A stretch of DNA of 17,668 bases. It comes from an uncultured Eubacteriales bacterium. GTDB lineage: Bacteria; Bacillota; Clostridia; Oscillospirales; Acutalibacteraceae. The stretch covers positions 1-17,668 of the forward strand of contig CAKSEH010000020.1 in NCBI GenBank assembly GCA_934446475.1, read 5' to 3'. Every line of letters begins with the position of its first letter. The first letter of the stretch is position 1. The translations under genes were made by a program, and so were the position numbers. Under the pieces are notes generated by a model. It saw nothing but the letters and a program-made list of their open reading frames with translations. It ran no database searches and was not told the DNA's origin. Positions 13,300-17,668 of this stretch are shown here, piece by piece.

Positions 13300-14409
13300 T
13301 TGAACGCTGTTAAATATAAAAAAATTGTTCTGACAGGCGGTCCGTGCGCCGGAAAAAGCGAAGCGATGGCTTACCTTAAAGACGAACTCACAAATTTAGG
13401 GTATAAAGTTTTTACCGTTAACGAAACCGCAAGTGAGCTGATGTCTTCCGGAGTTTTTCCCGAGGATATCGGAAGAGTTGAATTTCAGAATATTCTTTTA
13501 CGGCTGCAGCTGAAAAAAGAAGAGTCCTATGAGCGTGCGGCTTCTCTCTTAAAGAGTGAAAAAACTGTTATAATTTGCGATAGAGGTGCACTTGACGGTA
13601 AGGCTTACATAACAGATTCGCAGTTTGCCTCAATTACTGAAAGTCTATCGCTGTCGGAGAATGACCTCAGGGACAGATATGATGCGGTTTTTCACCTTAG
13701 AAGTTCTTCAAAAAGCGAAGAAAATATTTATACACTTGAAAACAATAACGCACGCAGCGAAAGCAAGGCGGATGCTTCCGCCTTGGATGACAGAACACTT
13801 TCCTGTTGGGTAGGGCATAATCATTTAAGAGTTATTTCCTGCACTTATGACTTTGCCGACAAACTTTCAAATCTGAAAAAACAGGTGTTTTTCTTTTTAG
13901 GTATCCCACGTCCGCTTGAGATAGAAAGAAAATATCTTATAAAGTATCCCGATATTTCACATCTGTTAAAAAATAATTTTTGTAAGCCTGTAAGCATTTT
14001 TCAAACTTATATTACGGTAAACGGAAGAAAAATCAGAATGCGAAAAAGAGGGGAAAGAGGGGGTTTCAGCTATTATAAAACAAGTAAAACTCAGGTAAAT
14101 GCCTTTACGAGGATAGAAATTGAGGAACGGCTTTCAGAGCAGGAATATAATGAAATTTTAAAAAAATCCGAAAACAAAATTTCAGTCCGAAAAATCAGAT
14201 ATTGTATTGTTTATAATGACAGATATTTTGAATTGGATGTTTTTGATTTTTCCGATAAATATGCACTGCTTGAAATTGAACTGACCGACGAAAATGAAAA
14301 AGTTGAACTACCGCCGTTTTTTGATGTTCTGGCGGATGTGAGTGCGGATAAGAGATATCGAAATTTTGCGATAGCAAATTCTCTTTCCGGCGGCAATATT
14401 CCTTTCTGA
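13300..14409 (+). CDS. P-loop NTPase (AAA_28/NadR-like) fused to a CYTH domain
   Basis: The 369-residue protein joins two domains. The N-terminal half (about 1-200) is a P-loop kinase-like or AAA domain with Walker A GGPCAGKS (13-20) and ICDRGALDG (92-100), similar to the AAA_28/NadR group. The C-terminal half (about 206-365) is a CYTH triphosphate tunnel domain, with the signature EIERK (207-211), KIRMRKRG (244-251), RIEIEERL, YFELDVFD and LLEIEL supplying the acidic and basic tunnel residues. CYTH enzymes bind or hydrolyse triphosphorylated compounds. The substrate of this fusion is unknown. The start is TTG 13300 with AAAGGTG just upstream; the ATG at 13296 reads into a stop after five codons. 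It is co-transcribed with the MreB-like gene (12-base gap) and precedes glyA by 42 bases. Confidence 0.88.
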   Translation: MNAVKYKKIVLTGGPCAGKSEAMAYLKDELTNLGYKVFTVNETASELMSSGVFPEDIGRVEFQNILLRLQLKKEESYERAASLLKSEKTVIICDRGALDGKAYITDSQFASITESLSLSENDLRDRYDAVFHLRSSSKSEENIYTLENNNARSESKADASALDDRTLSCWVGHNHLRVISCTYDFADKLSNLKKQVFFFLGIPRPLEIERKYLIKYPDISHLLKNNFCKPVSIFQTYITVNGRKIRMRKRGERGGFSYYKTSKTQVNAFTRIEIEERLSEQEYNEILKKSENKISVRKIRYCIVYNDRYFELDVFDFSDKYALLEIELTDENEKVELPPFFDVLADVSADKRYRNFAIANSLSGGNIPF

Positions 14410-14451
14410 ATAATAAATTTAAAGCAGTAAAAAATAAAGGGGATTAAATGT

Positions 14452-15687
14452 ATGAACTTTTTTGAAGAACTTAAGGATTTTGATACCGAGGTTGCTTCTG
14501 CGTGCTACAGCGAGCTTGAAAGACAACGCCATAATATCGAACTGATTGCTTCGGAAAACATTGTTTCAAAGGCAGTCTTACTTGCAGCAGGGGGAATACT
14601 TACAAATAAATATGCTGAAGGGTATCCGTCAAAACGTTACTACGGCGGTTGTCAGTGTGTGGATATTGTTGAGGAAATAGCGCAGAAGCGTGCTATGCAG
14701 CTTTTTGGAGCAGAACACGCAAATGTTCAGCCGCACAGCGGCGCCAATGCAAATTTGGCCGTTTTCTTTGCTTTGTTAAATCCCGGTGATACAGTTATGG
14801 GAATGAACCTTCAACAGGGCGGCCACCTTTCACACGGCTCTCCCGTTAATATATCGGGTAAATATTTCAATGTTGTGCCTTACGGTGTGAATAATGAAAC
14901 CGAGCGTATAGATTATGATGAAATGCAGAGACTTGCTTTTGAGCATAAACCTAAAATGATAGTGGCGGGGGCGAGCGCATATTCAAGAGTAATTGATTTT
15001 AAACGCTTAAGAGAAATTTCTGACAGTGTGGGAGCATACCTTATGGTTGATATGGCTCATATTGCAGGCCTTGTTGCTGCAGGGATACATCCTTCCCCGG
15101 TGCCGTATGCCGATGTTGTTACATCAACAACTCATAAAACACTAAGAGGCCCGAGAGGCGGACTTATACTTTGTAAAGAATCACTTGCAAAGCAGATAGA
15201 TAAAGCTGTGTTTCCCGGAACACAGGGCGGACCGCTTATGCATATAATTGCCGCAAAAGCCGTTGCTTTCGGTGAAGCGCTTACAGATGAATTTAAAGCC
15301 TATCAGCAGCAAATCGTGAAAAATGCTTCTGTGCTTGCCGCAGGCCTTACCAAACGAGGAATAAAGCTTGTTTCGGGAGGTACCGATAATCACTTAATGC
15401 TTTTAAAGCTTACCGATACAGGTGTCACAGGTAAAGAACTCGAAACAAGACTTGACGAAGTGCGTATAACCGCTAATAAAAATACAATTCCGAACGACCC
15501 GCAAAGTCCTTTTGTAACAAGCGGCTTGAGAATAGGCACGCCTGCCGTAACAACAAGAGGATTTAAGGAAAATGAAATGGAACTTATTGCAGGTTGGATT
15601 TATGACATTATAGCCGATTTCAGCGGTAATAAGTCCCGTGTTTTAAATGAAGTAACAGAACTCTGTGAACAATATCCGATTTATTAA
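14452..15687 (+). CDS. glyA: Serine hydroxymethyltransferase
   Basis: GlyA interconverts serine and glycine with tetrahydrofolate, supplying one-carbon units in the cytoplasm. The 411-residue protein is a typical bacterial SHMT. It has ELIASENIVS near the N-terminus, YAEGYPSKRYYGG (54-66), QPHSGANANLAV (93-104), VDMAHIAGL (199-207) with D200 and H203 near PLP, and the PLP lysine K229 in STTHKTLRGPRGG. TSGLRIGTPAVTTRG lies near the C-terminus. The ATG at 14452 follows AAAGGGG (14436-14442). No promoter was found in the 42-base gap, so it is probably read with the AAA/CYTH gene. Two hairpins follow the stop. Confidence 0.97.
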   Translation: MNFFEELKDFDTEVASACYSELERQRHNIELIASENIVSKAVLLAAGGILTNKYAEGYPSKRYYGGCQCVDIVEEIAQKRAMQLFGAEHANVQPHSGANANLAVFFALLNPGDTVMGMNLQQGGHLSHGSPVNISGKYFNVVPYGVNNETERIDYDEMQRLAFEHKPKMIVAGASAYSRVIDFKRLREISDSVGAYLMVDMAHIAGLVAAGIHPSPVPYADVVTSTTHKTLRGPRGGLILCKESLAKQIDKAVFPGTQGGPLMHIIAAKAVAFGEALTDEFKAYQQQIVKNASVLAAGLTKRGIKLVSGGTDNHLMLLKLTDTGVTGKELETRLDEVRITANKNTIPNDPQSPFVTSGLRIGTPAVTTRGFKENEMELIAGWIYDIIADFSGNKSRVLNEVTELCEQYPIY

Positions 15688-15701
15688 AAAAGCTTAAAAA
15701 T

Positions 15702-15735
15702 TATAAAGCAGGGCAGTGGTATGTCTTGCTTTATA
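15702..15735 (+). other. Hairpin after glyA
   Basis: TATAAAGCAGGG (15702-15713) pairs with TCTTGCTTTATA (15724-15735) over 12 bp with two G-U wobbles around a 10-base loop. No T run follows, so it may be a 3' stabiliser or part of a double terminator with the next hairpin. Confidence 0.5.
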
Positions 15736-15740
15736 GTCCT

Positions 15741-15806
15741 AAGGACATCCCGTTTCTATCGCTTCCTGTATTTGCATAGCGGTTTGGGATGTCCTTTTAA
15801 TTTTAG
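15741..15806 (+). terminator. Terminator after glyA
   Basis: AAGGACATCCC (15741-15751) pairs perfectly over 11 bp with GGGATGTCCTT (15786-15796), followed by TTTTAATTTT. The 34-base loop can form a small inner stem (CGCT/AGCG). It ends the glyA transcript ahead of the pilin-like gene. Confidence 0.75.
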
Positions 15807-15848
15807 CCGATACAAAAAAGAACCTGCAATGAAACATACACGTCAGTC

Positions 15849-15877
15849 TTGATTATTGTAAGAATATACTGTATAAT
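15849..15877 (+). promoter_or_regulatory. Promoter of the pilin-like surface protein
   Basis: TTGATT (15849-15854), a 17-base spacer and a perfect TATAAT (15872-15877). The predicted start near 15884 leaves a leader of about 57 bases. Confidence 0.8.
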
Positions 15878-15888
15878 GTGCGTGGTAA

Positions 15889-15926
15889 GTATAGTTATAT
15901 ATTTACCGGGACTTTGTATAGTTATA
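15889..15926 (+). repeat. 11-bp direct repeat in the leader of the pilin-like gene
   Basis: GTATAGTTATA occurs at 15889-15899 and again at 15916-15926, a 27-base period. The copies lie between the predicted transcription start and the ribosome binding site, and may be a regulator site. Confidence 0.6.
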
Positions 15927-15940
15927 GAGGAGATGTTTTT

Positions 15941-16909
15941 ATGAAAATTACCAAAAGCATATTTGTGTGTTTTGTCGTTGCGGCATTTGCATTACTGCTG
16001 TCCTTTTCGGCAATTCCTTCTGTTGCGGCAACTGCACCTAGCCTTAAAGTGAAGGCTGTAAACGAAAATAACGAACCGCTCAAAGGTGCAAAATTTGTCA
16101 TCAGAGGAACCGGAGACAGTCAAGGCACGGATTACAACGCCTTAACCGGAGAAGACGGAATCGCTGAATTTATCGGTATTGCCGAAAACGGAAATTTTGA
16201 AGTTTATCAGGAAACAGCTCCGAACGGATATTTACCCTGTGAAAACACGGTAAACATTACCATACAAAACGGTGTCATTTATATAGCTGTCGATAATGAA
16301 TTTGCTATGTATAATAATACTCCGATTATCTTTACAGACAGACTTATAAAATACGAAACAGTAACAGTGCCTATATTAGTTGAAGTGAAACAAACAGGCG
16401 AAAAAACTCCCCCGAAAGAAACCTTTAAATTTAAGGTAGATGTCAGAGATGCGGCAGATAATGTCAATATAAAAATGGAAAAGAATACAGTTGAAACCAA
16501 CGGGAAGGGAACCTATAGAGGAGAAATAAAATTCGCTGTTCCGGAAAATCTTCTTGCCGTGTTGACAGACGGTTTTGTAATTTATCAGGAAAGCGGCAAT
16601 TCGGACGGTTGGACTTATTCAAAAGAGAAGTATACTGCTTTTCTTGAAATTGATTACAGCACCGATAATCCTACAACATCCGTTACCCGTTTCGCTAAAT
16701 TTTCAACCGATTCTTCTGTTCAAGGGGATGACCTTGATAAGGCAGTGTTTGTAAATAGTTATAATAAAGCAAATCAGCCGATAATTAAAGATGCTGAGAT
16801 AAAAAGCCCGAAAACAGGTGAAAACTATGTTATTATCGGAATTGTATTTTCGGCTTTGATCGTGTCTTGTTTATCAGCAACAGCATTTGTCTTAAATAAA
16901 GCAAAATAA
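15941..16909 (+). CDS. SpaA/FctA-type pilin-like surface protein with SPKTG sorting signal
   Basis: The 322-residue protein has a signal peptide (1-30, ending PSVAA). An SpaA-like prealbumin-fold domain lies at about 34-130, with LKGAKFVI and YQETAPNGYL. A second domain at about 142-275 resembles the FctA/Spy0128 pilin isopeptide linkage domain, with TFKFKVDV, YRGEIKF, YQESGNSDGW and a closing VFVNSYN. The C-terminus is a sorting signal: SPKTGE at 289-294, a hydrophobic stretch at 296-317 and a basic tail NKAK. A sortase would therefore link it to the wall or to a pilus. The first motif residue is Ser instead of Leu. No sortase or second pilin gene is in the window. The start at ATG 15941 is supported by AGAGGAG (15926-15932), with its own promoter upstream. 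Confidence 0.9.
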   Translation: MKITKSIFVCFVVAAFALLLSFSAIPSVAATAPSLKVKAVNENNEPLKGAKFVIRGTGDSQGTDYNALTGEDGIAEFIGIAENGNFEVYQETAPNGYLPCENTVNITIQNGVIYIAVDNEFAMYNNTPIIFTDRLIKYETVTVPILVEVKQTGEKTPPKETFKFKVDVRDAADNVNIKMEKNTVETNGKGTYRGEIKFAVPENLLAVLTDGFVIYQESGNSDGWTYSKEKYTAFLEIDYSTDNPTTSVTRFAKFSTDSSVQGDDLDKAVFVNSYNKANQPIIKDAEIKSPKTGENYVIIGIVFSALIVSCLSATAFVLNKAK

Positions 16910-16921
16910 AAAACATATTCA

Positions 16922-16957
16922 AAAAATAAAGTCTGCCATACGGCAGACTTTATTTTT
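16922..16957. terminator. Bidirectional terminator between convergent genes
   Basis: A perfect 16-bp stem pairs 16922-16937 with 16942-16957 (core GTCTGCC / GGCAGAC) around the loop ATAC, with A/T runs on both flanks. It serves the pilin-like gene on the plus strand and the GNAT gene on the minus strand. The GNAT stop codon (16956-16958) overlaps its edge. Confidence 0.93.
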
Positions 16958-17429
16958 AGTTTAGTATATATTCAAGTTGCATTTCTTTTATTTTCATTCC
17001 CATAGCTTTATAAAATCCTATAGCCTTATCGTTTCCGTTCCATACATTTAAAGTAACTTCGTAGCAACCGAGTTTCTTTGCTTCTGCTTTGATATAATCA
17101 AATAACTGTTTTCCTATATGTTGTCCCCTGGCAGAACTGTCAATGCACAGATCATCGATAAACAGTGATTTAAACGGTATCATATTGTTTGAAAACGGTT
17201 GTTGTCTGAGCTGACAGAAAGCGTAGCCTGAAATTATATCGTGGTCGTTGACCGCAACAAAGATAGGGGAATTTTCGTTATCAATGATGCTTTTCAGTTC
17301 GCTTTCGGTATATTTTGTTGTGCCCGGTATAAATATATCAGGTCTGATTTCAGCGTGCAGTTCCAGCACTTGCGATAATAAATTAAGTAATTGTTTGGTA
17401 TCCCCGTATTTTGCTTTTCTGATTAACAT
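16956..17429 (-). CDS. GNAT family N-acetyltransferase
   Basis: The 157-residue protein is a GCN5-related acetyltransferase that transfers an acetyl group from acetyl-CoA to an amine. It has an N-terminal strand (MLIRKAKYGDTKQL), the strand FIDDLCIDSSA, the acetyl-CoA binding motif RGQHIGKQL (101-109), VTLNVWNGNDKAIGFYKAMGM at the end of the fold (given in part) and a short C-terminal strand. The substrate cannot be told from sequence alone. The ATG at 17429 was chosen over a TTG 15 bases upstream because GGGTGA precedes it at suitable distance. It is a single-gene unit with its own promoter, convergent with the pilin-like gene. Confidence 0.92.
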   Translation of the reverse strand: MLIRKAKYGDTKQLLNLLSQVLELHAEIRPDIFIPGTTKYTESELKSIIDNENSPIFVAVNDHDIISGYAFCQLRQQPFSNNMIPFKSLFIDDLCIDSSARGQHIGKQLFDYIKAEAKKLGCYEVTLNVWNGNDKAIGFYKAMGMKIKEMQLEYILN

Positions 17430-17449
17430 ACATATTTCACCCAATGAGA

Positions 17450-17478
17450 ATTATATCATATTGATCTTTTTAAATCAA
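17450..17478 (-). promoter_or_regulatory. Promoter of the GNAT gene
   Basis: On the minus strand TTGATT (17473-17478), a 17-base spacer and a perfect TATAAT (17450-17455), with TG one base before the -10 box. An 8-bp inverted repeat overlaps the -35 box and the spacer. Confidence 0.8.
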
Positions 17479-17481
17479 TAT
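17458..17481. repeat. Inverted repeat over the GNAT promoter (possible operator)
   Basis: ATATTGAT (17458-17465) and ATCAATAT (17474-17481) are perfect inverted 8-mers separated by 8 bases. The repeat covers the -35 box and most of the promoter spacer, a position where a dimeric repressor could block transcription. Confidence 0.5.
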
Positions 17482-17546
17482 CAACAGTATTGGCATAAAT
17501 GAATTTCATTGATTTAAGAGAAAAGGTAATAAAAAGGGAAGAGAAC

Positions 17547-17592
17547 AAAAAAGAAACGACGATTTTCTTTAGAAAATCGTCGTTTCTTTTTT
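17547..17592 (-). terminator. Terminator of tRNA-Gln
   Basis: A perfect 21-bp stem pairs 17547-17567 with 17572-17592 (GAAACGACGATTTTC / GAAAATCGTCGTTTC core) around a 4-base loop, with T runs in both directions. On the minus strand it starts at the last base of the encoded CCA of the tRNA. Confidence 0.93.
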
Positions 17593-17666
17593 GGCTGGGG
17601 TGGCGAGATTCGAACTCACGAATGCAGCAGTCAAAGTGCTGTGTCTTACCGCTTGACGACACCCCA
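17592..17666 (-). tRNA. tRNA-Gln (anticodon TTG)
   Basis: The cloverleaf is complete on the minus strand. The acceptor stem TGGGGTG / CACCCCA pairs 17660-17666 with 17596-17602. The D arm is GTC...GAC, the anticodon stem CAGCA/TGCTG holds the loop CTTTGAC with anticodon TTG (17632-17634), and the T arm is GTGAG-TTCGAAT-CTCGC. The discriminator base is G (17595) and CCA is encoded (17592-17594). G at the discriminator position and the TTG anticodon both fit glutamine. Confidence 0.97.
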
Positions 17667-17668
17667 AT

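Noticed and set aside
15721..15852. A 43-codon open frame starting ATG at 15721.
   Set aside because: It runs through both arms of the glyA terminator, has no ribosome binding site and looks like structure, not code.
17456..17662. A 68-codon minus-strand open frame covering the tRNA and its terminator.
   Set aside because: It is a translation of the tRNA-Gln gene and hairpin; the tRNA cloverleaf is complete and fully explains the sequence.

Overview
The window looks like chromosomal DNA of a low-to-medium G+C member of the Clostridia, most likely an Oscillospiraceae/Ruminococcaceae-type gut bacterium. The evidence is the combination of Gram-positive ribosome binding sites, TTGNNN/TATAAT promoters, intrinsic terminators, the CdaA-CdaR pair, a UPF0735 ACT protein, a sortase-type pilin-like protein and HTH/CxCG-type surface repeats. 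The taxonomic call is an inference from gene content, not a database match.

Layout. (1) Positions 1-1825, plus strand: the 3' part of an unknown, possibly IseA-like protein, a membrane-anchored surface protein with an Ig-like region and two Cys-rich repeats, and a coupled 54-residue ORF whose last codons form one arm of a strong terminator. (2) Positions 1839-4911, minus strand: a compact aspartate-family operon in the order UPF0735 ACT protein, homoserine dehydrogenase (hom), aspartokinase (lysC). It has clear promoters, a very short leader and no room for a lysine riboswitch or T-box. LysC carries a strong internal ribosome binding site before Met247, consistent with a separately translated beta subunit. 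(3) Positions 4984-6505, plus strand: an unassigned structured leader with a possible pseudoknot reaching the ribosome binding site, a DUF3343 (predicted Se/S carrier) gene, a terminator with a TATAAT in its loop, and a class V aminotransferase/cysteine desulfurase-like enzyme. Together these look like a small sulfur or selenium trafficking unit.

(4) Positions 6518-12207, plus strand: cdaA and cdaR (c-di-AMP synthesis and its regulator), a small membrane-anchored protein of unknown function, recD2 helicase and a ComF-type phosphoribosyltransferase, closely packed or overlapping. (5) Positions 12193-15806, plus strand: a good promoter inside the 3' end of the ComF gene, then a divergent MreB-like actin, an AAA/P-loop plus CYTH fusion protein and glyA, ending in two hairpins. 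(6) Positions 15849-16957, plus strand: a stand-alone SpaA/FctA-type pilin-like surface protein with a non-canonical SPKTG sorting signal, with its own promoter and an 11-bp direct repeat in the leader. (7) Positions 16956-17666, minus strand: a GNAT acetyltransferase with a promoter overlapped by an inverted repeat, and tRNA-Gln(TTG) with an encoded CCA and a 21-bp terminator stem.

The best candidate for something undescribed is the leader at about 4994-5083 ahead of the DUF3343 gene. I could not match it to any riboswitch class I know. Most of the rest is housekeeping. No CRISPR array, insertion sequence, phage module or recognisable defence system is visible.
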